The notes beneath the pieces were generated by a model that was given only the letters and a program-made list of their open reading frames with translations, made no database searches and was not told the origin of the DNA. From positions 1-64,000 of the forward strand of contig LJUJ01000007.1 of assembly GCA_001303785.1 (NCBI GenBank): a stretch of 64,000 nt of DNA, given 5' to 3'. A program made the translations under genes and the position numbers. Shown one piece after another: positions 46,074 through 54,906 of this stretch (positions are counted from its first letter, which is position 1; every line of letters begins with the position of its first letter). The stretch is from Caldifarciminota bacterium SM23_42 (GTDB lineage: Bacteria; Hydrothermota; Tepidihabitantia; SM23-42).

Positions 46074-47330
46074 CTAGTTCGGTGCGGTTATCTCACCAGC
46101 AATCGCTGACTGAGCAACCGTTGCTGGAGATGCCAGAAAAACAAAGGCTTCCGAACTACCCATTCGTCCTTTGAAATTACGGTTGGTCGTCGATATGCAG
46201 ACCTCGCCCGGTGCCATGAGTCCTTGATGTGCACCGAGACACGGGCCGCAACCTGGATTGAGCACCAAGGCACCGGATCTTATGAAAACCTCAACATAAC
46301 CTTTTCTCACCGCCTCCAAATACACCCGACGGGATGCAGGGATTACCAGAAGACGCACCCCGGGTGAGACCTGCTTACCATCGAGGATTTCGGCCGCGCT
46401 CGCCAAATCCTCTAACCGACCGTTGGTACAGGAACCGATCAGCGCCTGGTCGATTCTCATGCCCGCAACTTCGGCAACCGGTTTAACATTGTCGACCGAG
46501 TGCGGACATGCAACCATGCTCTCCAGATCGTTCACATTAATATCCAAGTCTTCTACATACTCAGCATCTTGATCAGGCAATAGGGTACTGAAAGGCTGGT
46601 TTGTACGACTCCGGACATAATCCACGGTCTTCTTATCTGGCACGACGAATGCAACTTTTGCACCCATCTCCATTGACAGATTGGTTAACACCATCCTTGA
46701 CGCAATGCTCATATTGCTTATCGTCTCACCGCTGAACTCGATCGCCTTGTAGTCCGCACCAGCCGCACCCAGTTTACCAACTATACTGAGTATTAAATCC
46801 TTTGCCGAGACATGCTTATTGAAATCACCTGAAATCTTGATTCTCATCGACTCCGGAACCATGAACCACAATTCGCCCGTTGCCCACACCCCGGCCATTT
46901 CTGTAGCGCCGATACCAGTAGCGAACGTACCAAAGGCACCGTGGGTTGTCGTATGCGAATCCGTACCGACCAGCACGTCACCGGGCCGGGAATGACCGTT
47001 CTCGGGGAGTACCTGGTGGCAAATGCCTTCATTGAGATCATAAAAGTGCTTAATGCCCTGCTCCTTGACAAACATTCGAATACGTTGATGGGTCGCCGCA
47101 GTTTTCTCGCTTTCGGCAGGAATTCGGTGGTCAAAAAGAAGAACGATGCGCTCGGCATCCCATACCTTTTCAATGCCGATCTCTCTGAAGGCACGCAGAA
47201 CAACGTCTGCGTTCTCATGCGACATCGCCACATCGATCTGCGCCGTGACTATTTCGCGAGGCTTGACCGTATCATTACCCGAAGCCTTGGCTAAGATTTT
47301 CTCGGCAATGGTCATTTGATTTTTTCCCAT
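46074..47330 (-). CDS. leuC: LeuC-type hydro-lyase large subunit, pair 1
   Basis: A 418-residue large subunit with the 4Fe-4S ligands at SCTNGRLEDL near residue 300 and a NPGCGPCLGAHQG block near 358. VGTDSHTTTHGAFGTFATGIG near residue 120 matches the homoaconitase/LeuC archaeal-type branch. ATG 47330 is chosen because it follows the lyase stop by seven bases; ATG 47315 is an alternative. It may act on citrate, isopropylmalate or a relative. Context with a citrate-type enzyme favours an aconitase-like role. Confidence 0.92.
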   Translation of the reverse strand: MGKNQMTIAEKILAKASGNDTVKPREIVTAQIDVAMSHENADVVLRAFREIGIEKVWDAERIVLLFDHRIPAESEKTAATHQRIRMFVKEQGIKHFYDLNEGICHQVLPENGHSRPGDVLVGTDSHTTTHGAFGTFATGIGATEMAGVWATGELWFMVPESMRIKISGDFNKHVSAKDLILSIVGKLGAAGADYKAIEFSGETISNMSIASRMVLTNLSMEMGAKVAFVVPDKKTVDYVRSRTNQPFSTLLPDQDAEYVEDLDINVNDLESMVACPHSVDNVKPVAEVAGMRIDQALIGSCTNGRLEDLASAAEILDGKQVSPGVRLLVIPASRRVYLEAVRKGYVEVFIRSGALVLNPGCGPCLGAHQGLMAPGEVCISTTNRNFKGRMGSSEAFVFLASPATVAQSAIAGEITAPN

Positions 47331-47337
47331 AGGATGC

Positions 47338-48099
47338 TTATTCTGGCTGCCGCTCCCAAGGACCATCGTACTCGGTCTCCTGCACACACATACGCCTCAT
47401 GGCCTTTTGAGTGCTCATTTCCTCATACACATGAGCAATCATGCCTGCAACCCTTCCGATGAGGAAAAAAGCCTTGCCCAGACGCCAATCGAAATCCATA
47501 TCCGAAATTATCGCTGCGATTGCGCCGTCCACGTTTATTGGCAAAGGTTTCTTCTTAGAGAATTCATCCCTCAGAGCAATTGAAAGCTTCGTGTGGTCCT
47601 TACTGAAACCCAAATCATTGGCTAGCCCGCAAAGGCGATTGGTGCGCGGATCCTCGGTATGGATGCGATGACCGAATCCGGGCATGCGCTTTTTCTCTTT
47701 CTTTAATTGTTCCAACAACCTCTGGGCGGTTTCTTTAAAATTCCAACCTTTCTCATGCATGATTCTCACCCATTCTTGCAGAATGTGCGCACCATCTTCG
47801 ATGGCTCCCCCATGTACATCGCCCACCGCGAGCATGCCGGCTGCAACTGCACTCGGCAATGGTACACCAGCGGAGGCTACCACTCTCGCCGCATGGGTCG
47901 AAGGAGGCGTGACCCCATGATCGACCGAAGAAGTAATCAGCGCATCGATCATCTTCGCTTCGTTCGTGTCTGGCATTCTGCCTTTGAGTAATAGAAAAAA
48001 GACCGAAGCGAATGGAGCGTTACCAATCAAGTCTTCTTGACGGTAACCGCGCGTTACGATATGGTTGGGTTCAATCTTGGATATGCTTGTCTTCCACAT
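47338..48099 (-). CDS. Short citryl-CoA lyase / citrate synthase-like protein
   Basis: A 253-residue protein that matches the C-terminal lyase part of ATP-citrate lyase and citryl-CoA lyase better than full-length citrate synthase (about 380-430 residues). The three catalytic residues are in place: His in GDVHGGAIEDG near residue 96, His in MPGFGHRIH near 140, and Asp in PINVDGAIAA near 187. The start is ATG 48099 because GGAGGT precedes it; the frame's first start overlaps sucD. It may cleave citryl-CoA to acetyl-CoA and oxaloacetate, or condense them. It lies between sucD and leuC. Confidence 0.82.
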   Translation of the reverse strand: MWKTSISKIEPNHIVTRGYRQEDLIGNAPFASVFFLLLKGRMPDTNEAKMIDALITSSVDHGVTPPSTHAARVVASAGVPLPSAVAAGMLAVGDVHGGAIEDGAHILQEWVRIMHEKGWNFKETAQRLLEQLKKEKKRMPGFGHRIHTEDPRTNRLCGLANDLGFSKDHTKLSIALRDEFSKKKPLPINVDGAIAAIISDMDFDWRLGKAFFLIGRVAGMIAHVYEEMSTQKAMRRMCVQETEYDGPWERQPE

Positions 48100-48138
48100 A
48101 GCCACCTCCACGCTTCTCAGATAAAGCTGTTCGCTCAA

Positions 48139-49017
48139 TCATCGTGCTCCACCAAGGGCCTTTTTTACCAATGCGGGTATCTGACTCAAGGTTTCGGCAA
48201 TGATTGCTCCGTTTTTCTCTAATGCATCAATCTTACTTGCGGCAGTACCCATACTACCCTCGATTATTGCGCCGGCATGGCCCAGTCTCTTACCTTGCGG
48301 CGCCGCCTTGCCCGTGATATAGGCGACGACTGGCTTTGACATCGTGCTGATAAAAGGCGCGGCCAGTTCTTCATAGACGCCACCTATTTCGCCAGCCATT
48401 ACCACGGCATCGGTTTCGCTATCCTTATCAAAAAGATTCAGTATTTCCTCAAAATTCGTGCCCAGGATTGGATCGCCACCTAAACCGACCGAGGTCGATT
48501 CACCAAGGTCTGCAAGATTAAGGGAATTGGCAATATAGTATGTAACCGCTCCGCTCCTCGCAACCGTCCCAATTCTTCCGGGCTGAAAGGCAATCTTGGG
48601 TAACATACCAACAAGCGCCTTGCCCGGAGATATTATTCCCGGAGTATTCCCACCGATGATCATCACGCCTTTGGATTTTGCCACGTGTCTTGCGTAAAGC
48701 ATATCGTGCACTGGTATCCGCTCGGTTATGACGATGATGCTCTTGATGCCTGCCTCTATAGCTTCGAGAATTGCATCCTTGGCAAACCGCGGAGGTGCCC
48801 AGACACTGGAAACATTAGCCTCGGGATGTTGGGCCAAGCAATCCTGGACCGTATCATATACCGGAATTCCTTCGACGTTTTGCCCGCTCTTGCCCGGAGT
48901 CACTCCACCCACGATCTTTGTGCCGTATTGGAGCATGAATCGTGTGTGCAAAGATGCGTTAGCACCGGTAATCCCCTGCACAATGGTCGGGATGTCTTTA
49001 TCAACTATGATAGCCAT
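48139..49017 (-). CDS. sucD: Succinyl-CoA synthetase alpha-like subunit
   Basis: A 292-residue protein with the CoA-binding Rossmann domain (QGITGANASLHTRFMLQYGT near residue 14) and the phosphohistidine loop GKRLGHAGAIIEG near residue 242. Length and sequence are those of SucD. A homologous alpha subunit exists in citryl-CoA synthetase of the Hydrogenobacter type, which is longer. Since a citryl-CoA lyase-like gene follows, that activity is worth considering. It follows sucC by ten bases. Confidence 0.93.
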   Translation of the reverse strand: MAIIVDKDIPTIVQGITGANASLHTRFMLQYGTKIVGGVTPGKSGQNVEGIPVYDTVQDCLAQHPEANVSSVWAPPRFAKDAILEAIEAGIKSIIVITERIPVHDMLYARHVAKSKGVMIIGGNTPGIISPGKALVGMLPKIAFQPGRIGTVARSGAVTYYIANSLNLADLGESTSVGLGGDPILGTNFEEILNLFDKDSETDAVVMAGEIGGVYEELAAPFISTMSKPVVAYITGKAAPQGKRLGHAGAIIEGSMGTAASKIDALEKNGAIIAETLSQIPALVKKALGGAR

Positions 49018-49027
49018 GACTCACCGA

Positions 49028-50212
49028 TCAATCTTGTGTTTGTGCGGCACGAATCGTCTCTTCAATGACGTGCTCGATGGGAGTATCATATGCATATACT
49101 TTTATTTTGCTGAAAAGCTCTGGGTTTTCTGCCTTCGCCTGCTCGAGTATTTTCCTTCCCTGTTCCTCCATGTTGCCGGCCATCCTCATGATCATGGGTT
49201 TTTGCGGACGATTTTCCACGACATACTTAACCACGGCCTTTGCCCAATCATCACAGCGTGATATGCCGCCAAACCGAGCCCCGAAAATGGCTTTTACCCT
49301 TGGGTTATCAAGCAGAAGGCTGAGCATAGCCCGCAGCTTTTCTTGAGTGGGCGCTCCGCCTGAATCCATGAAGTTGGCCGGTCTACCGCCATAATGCTGT
49401 ATCAAATCGATTGCCGCAATACCAAAACCGGCGCCACCTGGGAAAACTCCGATATCGCCGTCCAGGTCAACGTAAGGAATACCCGCTTGCTTAGCGATTT
49501 TTTCGCGCTCGGTCAACTCTCCAACCTCGTGGCGGGCAACAATACCCAATTCGCGCAGCTGGGGATGTCTAAACATCGCATCCTCATCCAGGTCAACCTT
49601 AGCATCCAATGCATAGACCGTTCCCCCACCACATATAACCAAGGGGTTAATCTCGGCGACCTTACAGTCATAACCCCTGAAAATATCATAAAGCTTATTG
49701 ATGATGTGGGCGCCCGACGCCAGCAGTACACCACTCAAACCGAGACCGCTTGCAATATTTCTGGCCATAAATGCGTGTAAATCTGCACCTGGGTTCAAGT
49801 AATATTTCAATATGGCATCGGGTTCCTTACGCGCAATTTCTTCAATATCCATTCCGCCACGTTGGCTCGCAATTATCATAGGCCTGTGTTCGAGCCGGTC
49901 CACCACAACAGCGAGGTATAGCTCCCTTTCGACTGATACCTTTGCTTCCACCAAGACCTTGTCCACGGTGTGTCCGGCGTGCTTCTTGCCGAGCATGCCG
50001 GCAATCTTTTCCTCGGCTTCGCCTCTTTGGGTGGCAAACTGCACGAGACCCGCCTTGCCGCGCCCGCCAGCAAATGTCTGCGCCTTGATGACCACTGGAT
50101 ATATTACCTTATATAACTCACAAAGACTATTCTCGTCGACGACGACGCTATTCGGGACAGGCAGCATATGCCGTCGGAATAGTCCCTTGGCCTCGTATTC
50201 ATAGAGTCTCAT
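49028..50212 (-). CDS. sucC: Succinyl-CoA synthetase beta-like subunit
   Basis: A 394-residue ATP-grasp protein with GGRGKAGLVQ near residue 47, the GGAGFGIAAIDLI segment near 265 and a C-terminal ligase fold (IFGARFGGISRCDD near 318). In typical SucC the last block reads VNIFGGI-R-CD, so the AR replacement there may be a substrate clue. It forms a complex with SucD to make a CoA thioester from ATP or GTP, or the reverse. A leaderless promoter lies before ATG 50212 and separates it from the HD gene. Confidence 0.93.
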   Translation of the reverse strand: MRLYEYEAKGLFRRHMLPVPNSVVVDENSLCELYKVIYPVVIKAQTFAGGRGKAGLVQFATQRGEAEEKIAGMLGKKHAGHTVDKVLVEAKVSVERELYLAVVVDRLEHRPMIIASQRGGMDIEEIARKEPDAILKYYLNPGADLHAFMARNIASGLGLSGVLLASGAHIINKLYDIFRGYDCKVAEINPLVICGGGTVYALDAKVDLDEDAMFRHPQLRELGIVARHEVGELTEREKIAKQAGIPYVDLDGDIGVFPGGAGFGIAAIDLIQHYGGRPANFMDSGGAPTQEKLRAMLSLLLDNPRVKAIFGARFGGISRCDDWAKAVVKYVVENRPQKPMIMRMAGNMEEQGRKILEQAKAENPELFSKIKVYAYDTPIEHVIEETIRAAQTQD

Positions 50213-50221
50213 ATTGGCTCT

Positions 50222-50249
50222 ATTATATTTAATCCGATAAGGAATGCAA
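50222..50249 (-). promoter_or_regulatory. Leaderless promoter of sucC
   Basis: Minus-strand TTGCAT (50249-50244), a 16-base spacer and TATAAT (50227-50222), nine bases before ATG 50212. It lies in the gap after the HD gene and would drive sucC, sucD, the lyase gene, leuC, leuD and possibly further genes. Confidence 0.7.
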
Positions 50250-50258
50250 TAGGTAGCG

Positions 50259-50768
50259 CTACTTTGACCGCGCTATGTCGAAATCAATGAAATCACAATG
50301 ATGTATTACTACGGCTTCTCTTGAACGCGCGACAGCTTCACCCTCCTTGGAGTGTGCCGCGATTATGTGTGCAATATCTAATGGCAGACCTACTTCCAAG
50401 GCTAACCCATACCCAGAGACCGGGTGACGCACGAGTCTGCCAAACTTGCTTTTGACGACGGCCTTGCGTTTCCTCGAGTATTCGAGCAGTTTTCCCACAT
50501 CGTGTAAGAGACCGGCAGCAATCAGCACATCGCGATTCAGATCGTGCCGGGCACTGGCAACTGCCATTGCCATCCTGGTGACGGTACGCGTGTGTTGTAT
50601 CAACGTTCGTTTCGTCTTGGTCAGGAGCGTGAATGGAACGTCATCTATTCTCCTCCACCCGCCCCGCTTGATTGCTAGCAGCCAAGCCTTTATCACACCA
50701 TGCCTCAGCTGCTTGTCTCCTATCTCATTGATTTCTGGAAAAATCTTCTCGATGTATTCTCTATTCAT
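50259..50768 (-). CDS. HD-domain hydrolase (169 aa)
   Basis: A 169-residue protein with a HD domain: HTRTVTRMAM near residue 64, LLHDVGKLLEY near 87, and HHCDFIDFD near 157 at the end. Metal residues appear complete, so it may be a phosphohydrolase. No nucleotide or signalling domain is attached. ATG 50768 fits the conserved start MNREYI better than the upstream frame start 50786. It sits at the end of the dehydrogenase-leuC-leuD run; its link to the TCA-like genes is unknown. Confidence 0.8.
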   Translation of the reverse strand: MNREYIEKIFPEINEIGDKQLRHGVIKAWLLAIKRGGWRRIDDVPFTLLTKTKRTLIQHTRTVTRMAMAVASARHDLNRDVLIAAGLLHDVGKLLEYSRKRKAVVKSKFGRLVRHPVSGYGLALEVGLPLDIAHIIAAHSKEGEAVARSREAVVIHHCDFIDFDIARSK

Positions 50769-50788
50769 GAAAGACCCACCCTTCAAAC

Positions 50789-51280
50789 CTAATGTGCACT
50801 CTTCAAATAAGCAAGTAAACCTCCGGCGCGCATTATCTGCAGCTCGAGCTTCGATAGGGTGACGGCTTGCAGCTCTTCGGTTGTCGTCTCATTCTTGATC
50901 GTACCCTTGACGACGTCAACTTCGATAATATCACCGTCTCGTACACGTTCTGTTTCGGGAAGAACGAGAATTGGCAAACCCGTATTCACGCAGTTGCGGT
51001 GAAATATTCTCGCAAATGACTCGGCGATCACTACAGATACGCCAATACCCTTGATCGCAACCGGCGCATGCTCACGCGATGAACCGCAGCCGAAGTTGCT
51101 TCCGGCCACGATGATATCACCGTTCTTCACGCTGCTTATGAATTCATCACCCCTGTTCGTTCCCTCCATGGCATGACGGGCCATTTCTTGCTTGTCGGTC
51201 AAAGGCAGATACTTGCCAGGATATATCTGGTCTGTATCGATATCATCGCCAAATTTCCAGACTCGACCCTTGATTATCAT
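50789..51280 (-). CDS. leuD: LeuD-type hydro-lyase small subunit, pair 2
   Basis: A 163-residue small subunit. [12 protein letters not shown] near residue 61 is intact; the substrate loop reads YLPL near residue 25, different from the first pair (YLSI) and from the known isopropylmalate (YLVM/YLVY) and homoaconitase (YLRT) loops. It overlaps the large-subunit gene by four bases and lies 20 bases before the HD gene. Confidence 0.9.
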   Translation of the reverse strand: MIIKGRVWKFGDDIDTDQIYPGKYLPLTDKQEMARHAMEGTNRGDEFISSVKNGDIIVAGSNFGCGSSREHAPVAIKGIGVSVVIAESFARIFHRNCVNTGLPILVLPETERVRDGDIIEVDVVKGTIKNETTTEELQAVTLSKLELQIMRAGGLLAYLKSAH

Positions 51281-52521
51281 ATGCTCCTCGGATCAGTGAT
51301 TTCTCCGGTCAAGGCAGTTGCCGCTGCGGTTATCGGAGAAGCAAGGTAGACTTCAGCACCCTTGCCCAGCTTGCCTACGAAGTTGCGATTAGATGTCGAG
51401 AGCATGACCTCACCAGGAGCCAGTATTCCTGGATGACCCGTGGTACACAAGGCACACCCTGGATTGGTTACAACTGCTCCACTCGCGAGGAACAGCTCGT
51501 GCAACCCAGATTCCACAGCAGCCTTTGCGACCTCCATGGTTGCGGGCACGATTATCAATCTCACGCCGGCTTTTATTCTCTTCCCTTTCAGGAAACGGGC
51601 AACCACTTCAAGGTCTTCGTAGCGGCCATTGGTACATGAACCAATGAAAACCTGGTCAACTTTTGTACCAGCGACTGCCGCCACTTCTTTCACATTGTCG
51701 GGCGAGTGAGGACATGCTATCTGTGGGGTGAGATCGTCGACCGTATACTCATGATTGCTCGCGTAAACCACATTCTTGTCCGGGTACACGGGTTCAACCG
51801 GACCATCAGTACGTGACTTTATGAAATCGATGATATGCTGATCGGGCACGACAAATCCAACATCCCCAGACATTTCCGTCACCATGCTACACAATGTGAT
51901 ACGTTCGGCCAGGTCCATTGCTCGAATAGTCTGTCCCGTGAATTCAATTGCCCGGTTCAGTGCTCCGCTCGTGGTTAAATCTTTTAAAATGTGTAGAATA
52001 AGATCCTTGGCTCCGACATGAGTTTTAAAGTTCCCGCTGACCGTTACCTTGATTGTCTCAGGTACTCGGAACCACAATTTACCCTTGAACATCGCCCCTG
52101 CAATATCAGTGGTGCCCATTCCGAAACCGGCGGCACCCACCGCACCGAGGAGGTTCATGTGGCTGTCCGTACCCACGATTATGTCCCATGGTCTGACCAT
52201 ACCGTTCTCCAGCAATATATGTTGGCCCACGCCGGTATTGACATCGAACAGCATCACCCCTTGACGGTTGGCAAAATCCCGGAGCATCTTCTGGTTTACG
52301 GCGACTTTTTCGCTACGCGCCGGAACATGGAGATCAAAGGTGATTGCTACCCTCCGGCGGTCAAAAACTGAAGCGGCACCAAGGTTGCTCTCGTATTCCT
52401 GTATCACGTTTGGACCACCGAAATCACGCATCGCCACAAGACTCAGGTCTGCCCATATATAATCACCTGGCTTCACATCCATATGTGAGGCGCGTGTGAA
52501 TATCTTTTCGATAATCGTCAT
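51277..52521 (-). CDS. leuC: LeuC-type hydro-lyase large subunit, pair 2
   Basis: A 414-residue large subunit with Fe-S ligands at IGSCTNGRYEDL near residue 297 and NPGCALCTTGHPGIL near 355, and VGTDSHMNLLGAVGAAGFG near 116. The usual second Fe-S segment reads NPGCGPC; here it is NPGCALC. ATG 52521 begins the conserved MTIIEKI; a longer frame starts with TTG 52542. With an isocitrate-type dehydrogenase 36 bases upstream, an aconitase-like role is favoured, but leucine or lysine pathway roles remain open. Confidence 0.9.
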   Translation of the reverse strand: MTIIEKIFTRASHMDVKPGDYIWADLSLVAMRDFGGPNVIQEYESNLGAASVFDRRRVAITFDLHVPARSEKVAVNQKMLRDFANRQGVMLFDVNTGVGQHILLENGMVRPWDIIVGTDSHMNLLGAVGAAGFGMGTTDIAGAMFKGKLWFRVPETIKVTVSGNFKTHVGAKDLILHILKDLTTSGALNRAIEFTGQTIRAMDLAERITLCSMVTEMSGDVGFVVPDQHIIDFIKSRTDGPVEPVYPDKNVVYASNHEYTVDDLTPQIACPHSPDNVKEVAAVAGTKVDQVFIGSCTNGRYEDLEVVARFLKGKRIKAGVRLIIVPATMEVAKAAVESGLHELFLASGAVVTNPGCALCTTGHPGILAPGEVMLSTSNRNFVGKLGKGAEVYLASPITAAATALTGEITDPRSI

Positions 52522-52557
52522 CGGTGTCAAATCATGCTGCAAGAACTATCAAACAGA

Positions 52558-53649
52558 TTAGCATTTATCGGCAATCGCTTTTGCCATATCAAGGCTTGAT
52601 ACATCACCACCCATGTCATATGTCCGAACCTTGCCTTCTTTGATCACGGATGCGATAGCATTTTCGACTCTTGCTGCATCCGCTTTTTCACCCAACCATT
52701 CAAGCATCATCTTTGCGGCAAGAATGGTCGCGATCGGGTTCACCTTGTACATGCCGGCATACTTCGGCGCTGAACCGTGTGTCGGTTCGAAGACTGCATA
52801 ATCATCTCCGATGTTACCACTCGACCCAAAACCGAGGCCTCCGGTCATTTGCGCACACAAATCCGAGATGATATCCCCATATAAATTGGGCGCAACCAAA
52901 ATGTCGTAGTCCAACGGTCGCTTCAGCAGCCACTGACATAGCGAATCAACATTGGCATCACCGGCTTCAATGTTGGGATATGATTCTGCTATTTTATGAA
53001 AGATTTCCAAAAACAATCCATCTGTCGCACGCACAACGTTTGCCTTGTGCACACACGTGACTTTCTTACGGTTGCTATTCTTGGCAAATTCGAAAGCGGC
53101 CTTGACTATTCTTTCACAACCGCGCGGCGTGTTAATCTTACATGAGATTGCGGCATCTCGTGCCACTTTCTCCATACCCTTTACCTTGAACATCTCTTCG
53201 GGCACCGGATAAAATTCGACCCCTGAGTAAAGGTCCTCGGTATTCTCTCGGAATATCACTATGTCAATATTCTCTTTGTAGTTTAAGGGGTTTCCCGGAT
53301 ACGCGCGGCACGGTCGCTTACAGCTGTATAGTTCAAACATCTGGCGCATGCGTACGATCGGACTTCGGTACACGTAACCCTTGTTCCTTAACTCGGGGAC
53401 TAATTCTTGGTCAGCAATTGTCCGCGGTTTCGATGTTATGGCGCCGAACATCGCAGCACTCGTGGTTTTCATCATATCCACGGTTCTCTTTGGCAGGGGT
53501 TCGCCTTCCGTACACCAAAATTCCCAGCCAACATCACCAGGCACGTATTCCGCGTCCAATCTTATCTTGTCGAGAACGATTCTTGTGGCATCAAGCACAT
53601 CCTTGCCAATTCCATCACCTGGCAGCCAGGCAATTCGGTATTTTGCCAT
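52558..53649 (-). CDS. Isocitrate/isopropylmalate dehydrogenase family, isocitrate type
   Basis: A 363-residue beta-decarboxylating dehydrogenase. VIFRENTEDLYSGVEF near residue 131 is closest to isocitrate dehydrogenases; the active-site Lys and Asp blocks (KANVVRATDG near 203, NLYGDIISDL near 258) are present. The cofactor segment HGSAPKYAG near residue 294 has Lys-Tyr as in NADP-dependent isocitrate dehydrogenases. The later TYDMGGD lacks the Arg that the E. coli enzyme uses, so the preference may be mixed. It leads the leuC2-leuD2-HD run; AAAAGGAG precedes ATG. Confidence 0.87.
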   Translation of the reverse strand: MAKYRIAWLPGDGIGKDVLDATRIVLDKIRLDAEYVPGDVGWEFWCTEGEPLPKRTVDMMKTTSAAMFGAITSKPRTIADQELVPELRNKGYVYRSPIVRMRQMFELYSCKRPCRAYPGNPLNYKENIDIVIFRENTEDLYSGVEFYPVPEEMFKVKGMEKVARDAAISCKINTPRGCERIVKAAFEFAKNSNRKKVTCVHKANVVRATDGLFLEIFHKIAESYPNIEAGDANVDSLCQWLLKRPLDYDILVAPNLYGDIISDLCAQMTGGLGFGSSGNIGDDYAVFEPTHGSAPKYAGMYKVNPIATILAAKMMLEWLGEKADAARVENAIASVIKEGKVRTYDMGGDVSSLDMAKAIADKC

Positions 53650-53781
53650 TTCAGACTCCTTTTACTTCCATTCAATTCCATGTTACGCTTCGATCTAGCC
53701 GATGAACTTTCTTCCGAGTCATCTGACCCTAAAACCACACAGATGATCTCATCGCTACAGAAAATGTTCCTTTCCTTCGGA

Positions 53782-54906
53782 CTATGATTGGTTGCACGTA
53801 CCCTGATAGATACGCCACTGCTTATACAACTTACCCCTCATCTTCTTGATGCCGTTGTTTACCTCATAATTGTCTTCTAGCGTCCATGATAACTCACCGC
53901 CCCTCATCCCAAGGCGCTGCCCTGCCCTGAACGACTCCAGGTAGAGCAATGATTCCAACCCCTTTTTCTGAAACTGCTTGCGAACCCCCATGATCATTAG
54001 CCTGACTTCTTTGATTTTGCCCTTGTAGTACAGGAACTTGAGCATTTCGATGGGACCGAGTTTACCACTCAATTTCTTCAGCACCTCATTATAATTGGGC
54101 ACGGTCAGAGACACCGCAGCCGGAATATTATTTATCTCGATGATAAAAACGAGTTCGGGAACAATAAGGGGCTTGAGGTTCTTGGCGATATGCTTGAATT
54201 CGGCATCGGTCATGGGTACAAATCCCCAATTGGGACTCCATGCATCGTTATAGACCTCTTGTATCTTCCTCACCTCGTTAGCGAAATCCTTCATGTTCAC
54301 GGTCCGCACCTTGATATCCTGCACTCTACGTCGTATGATGCTAACGAGACGCTCAAGGTATTCAAAAGGCGCATCCTTAGTTTCAATGTAATAAGCATTG
54401 AGATCCTTAGCCTTCACTAGACCAGAGGATTGGGCAAGGTCGTGATAGTATTCAGGGGTGTAGGTCATCATGACAAAAGGCGAAGAAAAATAGCCTTCGA
54501 GGAGAAACCCACATTCCTCATTGGTGGAGGGATTCATCGGACCAATGAACTTATCCATGCCCTTTTTGCGCTGGAATTCCTGCACAGCAGAAAACAAAGC
54601 CCGGGCTGCCTCCGGGTCTTGCTCACACTCAAAGAACCCGAAGTAACCAGTATTCTCCTTCCAGAAGTCAATATAGTTATGGTCAACAATGCCCGCAACG
54701 CGCCCAATCAGGTGTTTATCTCGGAAAGCCAGGTAAAGCTCACGCTCGGAGTGTTGCCAAAAGGGATTCTCATTCTTGTCGAGTAAGTTGTAAACTTCTC
54801 GCTTTAACGGAGGAACCCAATAGCGGTTTTTATCGTATAGTTTATATGGAAATTGAACAAATTGCTTTAATGTATCCTCATTCTCTACCTGAACAATCGA
54901 TACCAT
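53782..54906 (-). CDS. GNAT-superfamily acyltransferase, possible ceramide synthase
   Basis: A 374-residue GNAT-fold protein (conserved starts RYWVPPLKREV near residue 28, NPSTNEECGFLLEGYF near 125, MGVRKQFQKKGLESLLYLES near 308). This large form includes E. coli YghO and the bacterial ceramide synthase of Caulobacter, which joins a fatty acid to a sphinganine. The gene shares one base (TAATG) with the end of the serine palmitoyltransferase-like gene, so a joint sphingolipid role is likely. Sequence alone does not fix the acceptor. Confidence 0.72.
   Translation of the reverse strand: MVSIVQVENEDTLKQFVQFPYKLYDKNRYWVPPLKREVYNLLDKNENPFWQHSERELYLAFRDKHLIGRVAGIVDHNYIDFWKENTGYFGFFECEQDPEAARALFSAVQEFQRKKGMDKFIGPMNPSTNEECGFLLEGYFSSPFVMMTYTPEYYHDLAQSSGLVKAKDLNAYYIETKDAPFEYLERLVSIIRRRVQDIKVRTVNMKDFANEVRKIQEVYNDAWSPNWGFVPMTDAEFKHIAKNLKPLIVPELVFIIEINNIPAAVSLTVPNYNEVLKKLSGKLGPIEMLKFLYYKGKIKEVRLMIMGVRKQFQKKGLESLLYLESFRAGQRLGMRGGELSWTLEDNYEVNNGIKKMRGKLYKQWRIYQGTCNQS

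Noticed and set aside
45547-53649. The two LeuCD pairs and the dehydrogenase as a leucine biosynthesis operon
   Set aside because: There is no leuA, the dehydrogenase has an isocitrate-type segment, the substrate loops do not match LeuD, and SucCD and a citrate-type enzyme lie between; leucine synthesis is not excluded but not favoured.
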